NCBI RefSeq assembly: GCF_003171515.1
Contig: NC_089396.1
Coordinates: 1,798,001 to 1,862,000 of the forward strand
Direction: 5' to 3'
Length of the DNA stretch: 64,000 nt
DNA from: Pyrenophora tritici-repentis
Taxonomy: Eukaryota; Ascomycota; Dothideomycetes; Pleosporales; Pleosporaceae
Both the position numbers and the translations under genes were made by a program. Shown here piece after piece: positions 1 to 11,665 of this stretch. The notes under the pieces are model-generated. The model was not told the origin of the DNA. It made no database searches and saw nothing but the letters and a program-made list of their open reading frames with translations. Numbering within the stretch: the first letter of the stretch is position 1; each line of letters opens with the position of its first letter.

Positions 1-110
1 GACACCTAAACTTGATTGAGGAGACGTATAAGAGTTGATTTCTTTCCATGCTGCAATAGCATAGACTCTATTTCATGTCGTTATGTGTGTTTCCTCCCAG
101 CAACTCTACT

Positions 111-1888
111 CTAGTCGTCCTGGTCCCAGTTGCCCTGCTGTGCCTTTCCTGGCATCTTGGGTCCACCGGCTTGCCTGGCGACAATGATCTGATCCACACT
201 CAACACTGTCCTGGCTGCCTCGGTCGCCAACTTGATGGCCCACATCTTGCTGACCCACAGATCCAGAATACCCTCCTCCTTGGCATCCAGGGTACCAGAA
301 CCATCTTCATTCTCAATGTCGACGCCAACCGTCCACTCATCATCTTTCCGGCCCTTCTGTGCGGCGTGTGCAACGTATAATTTGGCAAGTACCTCGGTCG
401 CGTCCAGACCAGCTGACTCAGCGAGTGTTCGTGGAATCACCTCGAAAGCTTCAGCATACTTGCGGATGGAGTATTGTGCCAAGCCCGGTGTCTTTTCTGC
501 GATGGCCTTGATCTTCTCGACAAGTTGCATCTCAGTGGCTCCAGCGCCGGGTACTAATCGAGCGTCGCGCGTGATGGCCTTGACTACGTTGACACCATCA
601 TCGATTGCTCGCTCTACGTCATCGAGATGGTTTTGTGTGGCACCACGTAGCACAAGAGTTGCCGTCCTTGTTTGTTCGTTCTCTTGTCTGAACACGGTGA
701 CGCGGTCACCACCAATCTCCATGGTCTCAACAACGTCGATAGTGCCCATCTCGTCTGGCATGGGGGCACCAAGGCGAGCAAGCGGCGTAGCACCAACCAC
801 TCTGCATAACCGGCGGAGCTCAAACTTGGAGAGAACCTTGATGACGAGGATGTTGTAGCGGTTGAGGTAGTGTAGTGCCAGTTCGCCAATGGTAGATCCG
901 GCAACGACGACGCGCATTCCAGAGTCGTAGAGCTCCTTGATGATCTGCTCCACCTGCTGCTCCTCGCCCTTGGTAAAGTCCATCATCTCCTTGGCGTTGT
1001 GTAGCAGTACCGTGCCCTTGGTCTCGGTCTGCGAAATGTCCACTGGACATGAGAAGACTCCGACCTTGGCCTTGGTTGCCTTTGTGACGGTACCATCTGG
1101 CTGCCTCGCGAAGACCATGCCCTTGACGACCTTGCTCTGCTCCAAAGCACCACCCATGATCTTGACTACGCGGACGTTGTCGACATTGAAGTTGGCAGGG
1201 TTCTTAGGAAGGACGGCGAGAACGGCTTCGGCGACGAGGTTGGCAAGGAAGTCCTCGCTGCCAGATTGTTTGGCTGCAACCACGGTGCGGATCGCTTTGC
1301 TGAGCTCATCTTGTGACCGGATGTCTTCGACCTTGTCGCATACCAATTCTGTATAGAATTAGTCCTGTCCGGGTCTCAAACGATTTCTATTTCACTTACG
1401 CTCCAGTGTCTCAAGAGCCGCAAGCTGTGCCTTTTCGTAGCCCAAAACAATATCGCTTGTCTTGAGGCCCATTCTTATTAACTCCTCTGCCTTCTTCAGC
1501 AGCTCACCAGCCAATACAATAACCAGGTTGGTCGCATCACCCATCTCCGCCTCTTGCTGCTGGCTGGCCATAACAAGCAACTTGGCCGCGGGGTGTACGA
1601 CCTCGAGTTCGCGCAATATGGTTGCCGCATCCGAGGTAAGGATCATCTTTTGCAGGTGGTTGATAACAATCTTGTTGCGGCCATAGGGACCCAGAGAAGT
1701 CTGGACCGTCTGGGCAATCGTCCGACAGGCATCGATGTTGCGAATAACAGCGCCATCTTCGGCGTCGTAGCTGTTGCGGGGTGGTTAGTTGCGTGTTTAC
1801 AGTTGTTGCGGGGTTGCAGATGGCCATACTTTTGGTAGCCTTGCTTGAACAAGCCGGCGTTGGGGGCATTAGGTATCGAGAGAGACAT
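111..1888 (-). CDS. CCT8: T-complex protein 1 subunit theta (CCT8)
   Basis: This is the theta subunit of the cytosolic CCT/TRiC chaperonin, the hetero-oligomeric ATP-driven folding ring that handles actin, tubulin and other substrates. Three exons join in frame: 1888-1830, 1770-1400 and 1348-111, with introns 1829-1771 and 1399-1349, both GT..AG. The product is 555 aa, the normal length for the family. Group II chaperonin hallmarks are visible: EDGAVIRNIDACRT near the N terminus, SLGPYGRNK and GDATNLV for nucleotide binding, and VPGAGATEMQL in the equatorial domain. The start at 1888 gives the short N-terminal tail typical of CCT8. The gene diverges from the mL46 gene, sharing an upstream region of about 0.7 kb. 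The family call is firm; the CCT8 assignment rests on recalled similarity. Confidence 0.95.
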
Positions 1889-2614
1889 TTCGGCCGTGTG
1901 TGAGGGGTATCAAGGTTGTGGTGGTGGACCTTGTTCGAAGCTCTGCGCGGCAAGAACGCGTCCAATCCCAAATTTCGATGCCAAGACTTGAGTATCGGGG
2001 GAAGGAAAGACCGACAGTTCACGATATGACAAGTTGAATGTCACCTTCTAGGTATGCGCAGTATCATGAACGATATACAGTGAGTCTGCATTGCGCCAGC
2101 CAAGGGCCTCAGCCTAGAGCTGTGGCTTTAGACAAGAAGGTCACCCATATTGTGCATTTACACTCCAACGAGATGGCCTTCAGTAAGCCAACGCCTCCAA
2201 CAGCTCTTAGGAAACACAGACGCTGCTAAAGTAACTAATCTGGTATATTCTCTTATCAATCAACGAATCGTGTTTTCTCACGCATCATGTCTTCACGCGC
2301 ATAAGAATGTGAGCAAAATCTATCTAGCCGTACACCTTAGGATTTGTGAAGGTACCGCTAGCGAAAAAGACTGCTCGAATCCCTCTGGGCACCGTTAAAT
2401 GACCAGGATCTCATGACAGTGAGAGTATACTGGGGATAAGGATAGGTGCCGTAGAGAAGAAAACTACGTCTGGGGGCGGCGAAGAAAAGTTATTGGCACA
2501 GCTGCTTAGGTAATGCGGGCTAGTCCCAATGCACTTCCGCTCCCCGAACTTTTCTTACATGTCGAGTGGGCAGCCGTAGCAGCATCGGAATACGGCAAAA
2601 GGAATTGGGGAGAC
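1889..2614. promoter_or_regulatory. Divergent intergenic region between CCT8 and mL46
   Basis: About 0.73 kb separates two genes transcribed away from each other, so both promoters must lie here. I see no clear TATA box at a convincing distance and no repeat. Short reading frames in it look random. Confidence 0.5.
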
Positions 2615-3734
2615 ATGAACGCCGGACAACAAACGACGAGGCGGCTGGTCTCAAGAGCCGGTATGCGAGGCAATTGGACATGAGGCATCCTGAATGCTGA
2701 CGAACCAAGGTCAATCAATATGTCGCTCATGTAGAGACACCCTCACCCGCACCTACGCATCTGCCACCGCTGCCGCCGTTCAGACTGAGGACCAGGTTGC
2801 CCAGCATATCCCTCCCGTCGCTCAAGTCTCGCCGTCGACCTCCTACGCTGTCAATGCTGGTGTCGTCCTGTCTCGCCCACCACAAATAACACGCGACTTG
2901 CATCCCTTCGAGGCCGCCTTCTTCCTCTACCAGAAACGTCTCAATGAGCGATTGGCCCTGCCATTCACCCGTTACTTCTATGTCAAGAAGCGGACTCCTG
3001 CCGATTTAGAATGGAAGCGAAAGATGAAGCAACGCCTCACCCCCGCACGCGATATCGGACGATACCAGGGTTATGGTGCCGAAGCGTGGAATGACGAGCT
3101 TCTTGTTGGCGCACAGGAGAGCAATTTTGAACACCAGGTTGGAAAGCTGCTGGAAGACGCTGAGCAATCCGGTCTAGAAGATGCGCCAGACACCACAGGC
3201 GCAAAGAAGATGGAGCGTGAACCGGTTGAAAAGCCAATGTCGAGAGTGACCGAGGCAGACGAGAAGAACGACACCAAGAGCTTGAACCGCGCGTTACAGC
3301 GGACGCTGTATCTTTTGGTCAAGAACAAGGAGGGGCAATGGCAATTTCCGCAGGATCGGTTAAATGACGAGCATCTACATGGCGTATGACCCCACTTTAC
3401 TTACGGATGGGAGATCAAGATTACTAACATTATCCAGGCGGCAAACCGCATCATCACCCAGGCTGGAGGTGTGAACATGAACACCTGGCTCGTCGGCCAC
3501 GTGCCAATCGGCCACCACCAATTGACCTACCGTGAGCCGCGGCCGTCAGGTTCTCTCCAGGAGTATGGCGCCAAGACCTTCTTCATGAAGGCGCGCATCA
3601 TGGCTGGTCAAGTCAACCTGAAGGAGAACAAGCTCGGTCTTCAGGATTTCAAGTGGTTGGCTAAGGAAGAGCTGAGGAGCGAGGTAGATGGTAGTTACTG
3701 GCGAGCGATCAAGAACATGTTGGCCGAGCGGTAA
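2615..3734 (+). CDS. Mitochondrial large ribosomal subunit protein mL46 (MRPL17/L46 type)
   Basis: This is a component of the mitochondrial 54S ribosomal subunit. Exons are 2615-2660, 2737-3383 and 3438-3734, joining in frame to 329 aa. The first exon supplies MNAGQQTTRRLVSRA, rich in Arg/Ser/Thr with no acidic residue, as expected for a mitochondrial presequence; intron 1 ends at a TAGAG acceptor that restores phase. The body contains HPFEAAFFLYQKRLNERLALP, then the NUDIX-like mL46 domain with GQWQFPQDR and the C-terminal EYGAKTFFMKA. A start at 2694 (TTG-like context, no exon 1) would lose the presequence, so 2615 is preferred. The family call is strong; the exact first exon is inferred. 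Confidence 0.88.
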
Positions 3735-5113
3735 TGAGCTTATTCATATCGTACGTATGTATATGAGCGAATAACGTGTAACATACTGCAGATTTTCTAG
3801 TATCATGTACATTATGGAACTGTACTCTATACCAAGCTTTGTCCTTTTCATCCTCCGAATTATACTTTTGCGTACTGAACTTCTGAGTGTTCAAGCTCAC
3901 AAACACCTGTTCTCATACTATCATCAATACATGACTCTTTTCGTTGTCATATCCGGAATCGTCTTGTCACTTTCTCATCATATCATCTCCATCGTTTCTC
4001 CTCTATCTTCTTTCTCGCCCAAATGTTCCTCATACAAACAGGATTTTTTTCCTTGTTCATTTCACCTCCTTCCGCCAACGAACTGACTCAGCTCATATTC
4101 GCGATCTGCCTGTTTAGTAGTTCGACCGAGTAGATGCAGTGATGCTAGTAGCAATCTGCAGATGGTGTGCGTATGGAGGGTACGTGACCCAGTCTTCCAA
4201 CGGGATGACATCGCCCCTCGCCTCAACAAAGATCCTATGTCACTGTGTACTGTCGCGGCCTTATAGGGGAGAGGAAAGATTATTATTCGTCAAAGAAATG
4301 ACGCAACGCACCTCGGCCGGGAATTCGGCCGCACGAGTAAGTACGCTCAGATCAGTACCTGTCAGCTTACCATACTCCCAAGATGCGTTCGGTGCGAATA
4401 GCAAAAAACCTCACCGAGAACAGAAAACCTCGTACTACACATATCGATCGCGATACGGAGGGAGTCGCTCACATTCGTTATATTAGTCTAGATATTTCTC
4501 CTTTATCCGCAGATCTCATCCAGCACAATCTCATCCATATCAATTTCAACTACTTGTCCGTTAAGAACGACATTGGTAAGCAACGACTGAATTCATACAA
4601 ATTCATCCATTCCACCATCAATATCCAAAATGCGTTTCGGCTAACTCATCCTTGCCGCTGCCATCGCCTCGCTTTGATGGCGCTCATGTTGGGCTGGGAA
4701 GCGAATGGTTTCCAGCAGATTGGCCAGCCTGCGTTCATCATGGAAAATTTGAGGTTACCCTATGGCAGTGTTTCTGCTGAGCAGCCTACCTTGACGGCAC
4801 GAATTTCTAGCCAGGCCGGTCGTTTCCTGAAACCTGAATAGACGGAGACTTCATTGCTGTCCACGCGGCTTAAGCACCAGGGTTAGAGGCATTCAGAATG
4901 CTTGCTCTCAGTTCTTACGATTTATGTATTTCATTAGTATTGCATTAGCGAAGGCATTGGAAAAGAAGGCATAGACAAAGAGGCATAGACAAAAGTATAG
5001 ATTAGACAAAAGTTTTTTGTATTATAGAACAAGTCAATGAACTAAATAAACTTCTTTGGCATTCACGGTTCCTTTCATCTTCCCCGCCCTCTACCAACCC
5101 CAGCTTACATCAG
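3735..5113. other. Intergenic region, 1.4 kb
   Basis: This stretch lies between two convergent genes. The 3' half is AT-richer. The only thing of note is a possible decayed secreted-protein start at 4630, listed separately. Nothing else is recognisable. Confidence 0.5.
4630..4845 (+). pseudogene. Possible relic of a small secreted protein gene
   Basis: An ATG in good context (CCAAAATG) at 4630 opens MRFG, then a TAA, then LILAAAIASL, then a TGA. The hydrophobic stretch after a basic residue looks like a signal peptide cut by two stops; both stops (TAA, TGA) could come from C-to-T changes of CAA and CGA, the kind of change made by repeat-induced point mutation. No downstream homology is recognised. 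It could equally be chance sequence. Confidence 0.22.
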
Positions 5114-5904
5114 TCAGCACTTCTCCCAGTCATAGCTGAACCCCTGCTGTGCACCATAATACTGCACACCCAACTCCTCACTAGTAGTCTTCTCGCTATC
5201 CAGCACGCCCTTTTTCCCCGCCTCACCCTGCACAAACATCTCCGTGCGAAAAGTAAACGTACTACTTCCACACTTTGACTGCGGGATGAATTCAGGCGGA
5301 TAACTGATATTCGAGTAAAGCGGCTGGGCGTACTGTCCAGATTGCGTAGGACCATTGAGTGTAATAGTATCAGCAATCTATATGCCCACATGAGTTAGTA
5401 TCTATACTACAACAACGATAACAACATACTGTCATTGTAAAGTCGGAATGAACATACCTCCTTCTTCCCTCGCCCCTCACCCTCATAATACGCAAAATCC
5501 CAATACGACATCACCCCCTCCTCCAACTCATACGTCGCCAGGCCCCTCGTCCCATTCTTATGCAGCCTCAACCTGTATGCCTCTCCTTCCACCGTGTTAC
5601 CCGCATCGCTGTACTCCTTATATGCCAACGTCGCTTCGCACCATGTATGTCGCGGGCCTTGTTGGAGGTCAACGCGCATCCATGGGTAGGCGATGAACCA
5701 GTAGTAGATCTCGGTGCCGTCGACCGTGTTGGAACCAAAGGTTGGACGTGTGACTGTACCACCCGGAGATGGCGTTTTGTCTGTGTCGGGGCAGCCGGGG
5801 CCGAGGAGGGAGGTTATGGTGAAAGACCAGGAGGGGGGCAGGGTGCGAGCGGCGAGGGTGGTGGAGGTGGTTAGGAGGGGGATGAGGACGCTTGCGGGCT
5901 TCAT
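5114..5904 (-). CDS. Secreted protein resembling the DUF4360 family
   Basis: A 236-aa protein is encoded by two exons, 5904-5458 and 5377-5114, with an intron of 80 nt and phase 0 junction. The first ~18 residues (MKPASVLIPLLTTSTTLAA) form a signal peptide. The body has the layout I associate with fungal/bacterial DUF4360 secreted proteins: an early GPGCPD segment, a beta-rich central region with WMRVDL and YWDFAYYEG, then GPTQSGQY and a late CGSSTFTFRTEM. At least four Cys remain after cleavage (GPGC, TWCEA, SKCGS and the terminal WEKC), allowing disulfides. Function of the family is unknown; secretion to the cell surface or medium is inferred from the signal peptide. The family call is from memory of motif order and is moderate. 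Confidence 0.68.
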
Positions 5905-7574
5905 GTTTGTCGTTATTGCGGAAGATGAAAGGGTAAGTAGATGAGTAGGGTGAGTTTTCGGTTTGAGGAGAAATGAGTCCGTTTGAAGTGAGTTTCTTGA
6001 GTCTTTATATGATGCTCGTGAGCATCGTTACCACTACTCTCATGATCAGGGCAGTATCTTCCATGAATATCAAGCATATTACCCCACATCTTCATGGATC
6101 CAGTGTGACTACTGCCATGCCACAACTCCAAGAACTCAATTCCTTTGTGCAACACCCGCAATCTCCACAAAAGATCCATAAGCCCATCTCCTCATACCCC
6201 ACAATCCACACGATCGGTACAAAGTCATGCAGCAGCCACCCAACACTGTGACTCCTTCGCGGCTGTACACCATGACCCGGTGAGAAGCTGTCGTTTAGCA
6301 AACGAAATGCAAGGCCCTCAGTATTCATCTCGAGCAACTCTATCGATATGAAGTCTGAACACAGGTTTTGTGGGGTAAGTCCCTGGAACGGGATTACCGC
6401 AGCCGGAGGGGAAGGTTAAGGTGCTGACGCTGTGCTGCGGCCACCCGCGTTCGTCAGCATGAGTGTGAGACATGACGAATAGCGGCTGTGATCTGGGGAG
6501 GTAGCTTCCGCATGCGCGCAATGGGCAGTGTTTAGCCTGTAGTCGTCTTCAGGCGATTAGGTAAGTGAGAAGGTTCTGTGTTTTCTGTGGGTGGCTGTTT
6601 GATTGCCCCTAATTTGTCCAGGCGCGTGTTGGAGTTGATTAGGCGTCCATCGTTCGCCCAAGAGCTGTTACATTGCTGTGATCTTGGTGTAGACAGCTAC
6701 GAGTACTGGTCAGATGGTCTATGCATGTCAGTACGCCAGAAGAGATTGAAGAAGCCTATACTGAATGCACGGGATCGATAAGATGCTTTGTAATACTCAA
6801 CGAAGTGAGTTCAACTCTGACCGCTCGAGTTCGAGTAGAACCAACATGTCGCATAGGTCCACAAATTGACTCTAAAATGTCATGACCGTCACACTTGAAC
6901 CTTTGTCAGAAAGTTGTCATTTGGCGTCACAAAAAGCTGGAACCTTATGACCAAGTTGATCAGAACCAAGGACGGTTGTACGATGATGCTTATGATTGAT
7001 GGGGTCTGAGAAAGCCCCCATGGGACCTTTTAATAGAACACCACAATCGGCATCAAGTAGGATGATCAAACTGGTACTTCGAAGGGCTGTGCCAGCTTGT
7101 TAACTCTATCGCTTTTGATTGACAGTACTCTACGGGGAATTTTAGGCCATGGCCAGTGTACCTGGAACGTATACAAGCGAGTCGAGCACACGATCGCTAC
7201 TTGTCTAGTTCAACTCCCAGCCACAAAGTGTCTTTACCGAGCTCTTCTCGAGCTTTCCGCAAGATGATGATGTCAGTCGTACTAGCTACCGGATAGTCCC
7301 AAACAGGTAATTCAGTGCGCTAGTGTAATCACAAACGGACCGAAAAACATCTGGTTGGTGCTCGATGCGACGAGATCAAGCTAGCAAGTCGTCATACCAT
7401 TCCCCGAAGGCAGAGCCCCGGATACATGAGTCTCTGGGTGAATTCGGTATACTTGGTAATCCGACATACCTCACACAGTGGTGGGTTCAGGTCGTGCTAT
7501 ATGAGACGCGTGAAATTTTGGAAACTGCAATATCATGGCTTCAATATCCTGTGCCATCCGCCAATTAGATTGAC
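5905..7574. other. Intergenic region, 1.7 kb
   Basis: It lies upstream of the DUF4360-like gene and downstream of the Zn2Cys6 factor (both on the minus strand). Reading frames here are short and without recognisable motifs. No RNA gene or repeat is seen. Confidence 0.5.
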
Positions 7575-9654
7575 TTAACTTGGACCACTACCCCAAACGT
7601 TGACCAAGTCGTCCAATATCGTGACTGAAGGAAATTTGCTGATATTCAAGACAGCTCTGAGAATCTCTAGGATCTCGTGTTGCCGATCCTGTGTCTCTGC
7701 GCAAAGTGCGGCTATCTTAATGTTAGTGTGCAGTGCATGAGTAGTAAATCCGTTGTACCAACCTGCGTATATAGCTTGGAAGCTGACAAAAGCCGATGGC
7801 AGATTCTGAGCCTGCTCCGCCATAGCAATTCCGCAGATCGTCGAAGTGCTCTCGCGGAGAAGCTTGAAGCGCGTCTGGTACATCGTGAGTCCGCCCGTAG
7901 ACGGCTGGTTGAGAATCATTATGATTTTTGCGAAATGATACATCTGAATAGCAGCAGCATGTGCAGGGGGATGTATCCATATGGGTGTCACCTGGCTCAC
8001 TTCCGTCGCTGAGGCTGGTGACGTTGCTTGCGGTGTTGACGCAACCGGAATTGGCTCGAAGGAGGGCGGAAGGATACGTTTCCAAGCATCTAGCATTCGC
8101 AACAGGGTCTCTCCCGCTTCAATATATCCAGTGATATCACCTTGTTTGGGAGTTGCGGCGAATTGCACGCATTTAGCAGCAATATATATGATGCGTGTTG
8201 CCAATCCTTCTGAAGACAGCTCAGACATCGGGATTTTTGGTTGATGTATTGTCAAGGCCGGCCGCCCTGTCCGAAAGGCGGCCCATATATCCTGCCGAAG
8301 CCATGCCCACCAGACTGCGCGTTGTAGACCGTCAACGGATTCGCCGCTTGTACCAGAATTCTTTTGAATCCAGAAAGCCCCTCTTAGGTGACGGTCCCAA
8401 TTACTATGATCGGAATTGCTAGCTGTTCCGAACATCTCGTATGTCGAGATCATGATACCAGTCGTGAGAATTTCACGAGAAACAGTGTATGATTGGTACA
8501 TAAGGTTTTGCGACAAATAATGGAGCGTCTCGTAGTAAAACTGTTCAGCCATTCTTCTTGCGGTTGGTGGGGCGCTCATAGTCGACGCGGGCGTGCCAGG
8601 TTGTGGCTGAGATGCAGCTTCGCTTCCAGTCCTCTGGTCCTGGTAGAGGGCCATGTGGCACGCACCTACAGCTAATATGGATTTAAGCAGTCCCACGTTA
8701 CGCAACGCGAGGTGCGGAACCACATTGGCGAAATGTCTCTCTGGATCGAACAAATCCAGGACTGGCGCCACCACATTGACATAGTGTTGGTAATAAATCA
8801 CCTCTTCTCCTTTAAGTTCGATTCGCGTCTCCGTATTCCAGGGCTGGGTCGGGATAGTGATCGCCTGAGCATTCACGTCACTAAATAGATTATCGCCTAC
8901 TTGTAGAGCAACTGAAGGTCGGGGGGACTGTCTTCGTGACAGACTGGCGACATCGAAGTTCCAGCGAGTATTCGGAGTTTGTCCCTGCATATTGTTGATC
9001 GCGTCTTCCGCGAGCAAGTCATACCTTCTGAGCGTTAGTTCCTGTCAGTCTATAGTGTCAGACCAACGTTACCATTCGACAGGTCCAAAATTGGGCGTCA
9101 GACTATCCCCAAATGTGAACAAGCTATCATCAAGGAAGAAACCGTCTTCAGGTATGACATGGTCAGTAAGCTCCGGCTGTGCTGTGGGGAATGGAATCCA
9201 TGATTGAATGGGATCCACCGGCTCTGGGTTTATCCTATCCGCCGGCACCGACGCCGCCGGTTCAGCATCGCTAGTTGATGGCAGCGCCTCGGTGGCATTT
9301 GGCGCTTCGTCTGCCTTGCGAGTACTCAGTGCTCGCGGCCGCCGAGTTACAGAATGTTTCTCAGCATAGACACACTCGCGGTCTACTCTCTCACAATTCT
9401 TGCAAGTCGGAGTGCCTTCGTCGCACTTGACCCGACGCTTACGGCATGTTAGGCTATTTCGAATTAGCAAGTTGTGTCGCCAAAGAATTAAAATGTTCAT
9501 CTGCTTTACATTGCATAGACGTTTTCATTCCGTCATTAGCGACGGGATGGGCCTTGCCTCAAGCTCATGAGAGCCCCACCAATCCTTTGACAACAAGGAT
9601 ATTGGAAACTTACCAACCTGTTGAGGTCCTTAAACCACGTGATTTAGAAGGCAT
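7575..9654 (-). CDS. Zn(II)2Cys6 transcription factor with Fungal_trans_2-like domain
   Basis: This is a nuclear DNA-binding regulator of the fungal binuclear zinc cluster class. Four exons join in frame to 606 aa: 9654-9614, 9453-9073, 9024-7763 and 7711-7575. Exon 1 (MPSKSRGLRTSTG) splices so that the split codon gives the first cysteine of the cluster; the motif then reads C-x2-C-x6-C-x6-C-x2-C-x6-C (residues about 14-41). A linker rich in Ala/Pro/Glu follows, then a long helical region from about residue 190 (HYVNVVAPVLDLFDPERHF, SILAVGACHMA) typical of Fungal_trans_2 (PF11951). Intron 3 is 51 nt, a multiple of three, so the unspliced frame stays open; splicing gives the more family-like AIYAAALCAETQ. 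Target genes cannot be told from sequence; neighbours are not an obvious cluster. Confidence 0.85.
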
Positions 9655-10233
9655 CTTCAATCGTATGCAATGCGTGTAGGCGGCACAACGGTGCGAGACG
9701 AGCGTCCCGAGACGAGCAGGCTCGATGCGGGCATGAGGTAGATTGAAATACTGGACATGCAGCGTCTAGCCGCAGTCGCGTGGAAAAAATGGAGAAGCCA
9801 TGTGTCCGGCCTGGAGCTGCATGACTCGCTACGGGGAAGTACGAATACGGTCGAGGATGTGCGAGTGCCGAGATCTGGGGCAGGTTGATATGACGCGGGC
9901 AAGACCATGCCGAGCTTTGGTGTGTATTACGTAAGCGCCGACTGCGGTCGCGCCTAAGCATTTGCTCATGTTCTTACTGAAATTCAATGAGTTGGTATAA
10001 TTGGACTAAAGTGTTGGCATAATATGGTATAAGGGATGGTCACTTCTATGATTCTTACACCCGGGAAAGAACTGGGAAATAGGCGCTCATGTGTTTTTAT
10101 CACATAGATGGATGACATGCCTCCAGATTAATATCTCGTCTTCTCAATAATGATGTCGGGAGGTCGAGGCATGTCTTTTAGTTGATGAGATGCAGCAACC
10201 ATGCAATTATTAAATAGGGTATCATTATATATA
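9655..10233. other. Intergenic region, 0.6 kb
   Basis: Upstream region of the zinc-cluster factor and downstream of the NSRP1-like gene. No gene, repeat or RNA element recognised. Confidence 0.5.
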
Positions 10234-11460
10234 TCATTTGCCTGCTGCAGCTTTCGCTGCGGCGGCTTCCCTTTTTCTTTGCAAGTACCTTTCCTTGGCA
10301 CTACTGATATCGCTTGCCGTCTTCTGGCTCTTACGTGCGTGTTCTATTTTAGCTTGCTCTTCTGCTTCTTCATCTGCCTTCCTCTTATTTGCAGCTTCAA
10401 TTTGCTCTGCTATCATAGCAGTTTGTCGTTCACGCTGAGCATTCCGGCCACCTTTGATATTCGCATGTGTAGGTGGAGTGTATTTTGGCGCTGCAGTGGT
10501 GGTAGGCGTAGATGCGGGTTTGGGCTTTGCAATAATGTTGAGTCCTGCTTTGAGTAGCTGACTCTTATCTGCAATCTGGCCCTCATCGTTGAGTATGACG
10601 TTCTTGCCTTGTTTGCGAAGCTCTTCGACAATTTCGGCATCCGTCTTCTCTTTCTTCTCTTCCACAACAGGCTTGACGCCGTCCTTGAGAGCCTGCGCCG
10701 TAGCCTCCATAGCTTTCTGATGTCTCTTCTCACGCTCTGCAAGCATCTGCTTATGAAATCCTTGCATACCGAACTTTCTCTTGTTTTCTTCCTCAGCCTC
10801 TTGTCGCTTCTTTTCCTCTTCTTCGGCCTTGCGCGTCTCTTCCTGTTGTATCTTATACGCGCCAGTTACAAACTTTTCCTTGTCAGCAAATTCATCGCCT
10901 TCGGCTTCGCGTTCGCGCTGCAGTTGTTTGTCCCGCGCCCGCATTTGATCTTTCTTCCGTTGCTCCGCGGACTCGAAGAGTGCGTCCATGTATTTAGGCT
11001 TCCGCTCTGCCGTGTCGTCGCGCTCGGCTGCTTCTTGGGCAGCAAGCACGGCCTGTGTTGCCTCGTAAGCGGCATCATAGTCGTACAATGTAGGGTTAGC
11101 TTCTAGGGCTTCTTGTGCGCATTTTTCAGCTTCGGCGGCGCTTGCGGAGTAGGTCATGGTGGTCGGGTCATGGTCCTTCGGTTTTGGCTTGTTAGAAGGA
11201 GGCGCTGGTGGTTGGCCTTTCTTTGCTTTGGCGGGCGCGAGTTTGGATGATCCTGATGAGATGGCGGCGAGCGTATCGTCGAAGTTCAGTTCGCCAATCT
11301 CCTGCGCATCATCTGCCACCTTTCCCTTTCCCTTGACATCTTCCTCGTCGTCATCGTCGAGCAGTGGCTTTTTCTTTTTCCCGAGGCCCGGCTTGACCGC
11401 TGTTTTCCCAAGGGAATTTGCGCCCTTATTCTTTAGGTTGAGTCCGAATTTGAGTGACAT
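10234..11460 (-). CDS. NSRP1-like (DUF2040/CCDC55) nuclear splicing-speckle protein
   Basis: A single-exon gene encodes 408 aa, start chosen at 11460 (MSLKFGLNLKNKG) because this N terminus is the conserved beginning of the family; the upstream in-frame codons have no ATG context of note. The DUF2040/NSRP1 core is visible at about residues 145-240: PKYMDALFESAEQRKKDQ, then REREAEGDEFADKEKFVTGA and a long charged coiled coil. N-terminal polylysine/aspartate tracts (GKKKKPLLDDDDEED) and a basic C terminus suggest nuclear location. Animal NSRP1 takes part in alternative splicing; the role in fungi is inferred from the family. It is divergent from the NFKBIL1-like gene with about 205 bp between starts. 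Confidence 0.82.
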   Translation of the reverse strand: MSLKFGLNLKNKGANSLGKTAVKPGLGKKKKPLLDDDDEEDVKGKGKVADDAQEIGELNFDDTLAAISSGSSKLAPAKAKKGQPPAPPSNKPKPKDHDPTTMTYSASAAEAEKCAQEALEANPTLYDYDAAYEATQAVLAAQEAAERDDTAERKPKYMDALFESAEQRKKDQMRARDKQLQREREAEGDEFADKEKFVTGAYKIQQEETRKAEEEEKKRQEAEEENKRKFGMQGFHKQMLAEREKRHQKAMEATAQALKDGVKPVVEEKKEKTDAEIVEELRKQGKNVILNDEGQIADKSQLLKAGLNIIAKPKPASTPTTTAAPKYTPPTHANIKGGRNAQRERQTAMIAEQIEAANKRKADEEAEEQAKIEHARKSQKTASDISSAKERYLQRKREAAAAKAAAGK

Positions 11461-11665
11461 GACAAGTGAGTGTTGTTGGTGTTGAGGTGCGCGTCGCGAC
11501 CAAGAAGTCGAGAGGCAATGCCAAGGCCCGCTTGAGCCAGTGAAATCATCAGCACCTCCGCGACTTCTCCGCATACACCTTGCTGCAGACTGCAGTCGCC
11601 CTCACATCCGCCCAAGACTATATTACTCATGCATGACTGGCAGTTGATCCACCATAGTCCTCACC
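11461..11665. promoter_or_regulatory. Short bidirectional promoter region
   Basis: Only 205 bp lie between the starts of the NSRP1-like and NFKBIL1-like genes, both predicted nuclear RNA-related proteins, so a shared bidirectional promoter is likely. No specific element was identified. Confidence 0.45.

Noticed and set aside
4319..4337. GAATTCGGCCGCACGAG, which resembles a cDNA-library adaptor
   Set aside because: A single short match within continuous intergenic sequence; no vector follows, so chance is more likely than contamination.
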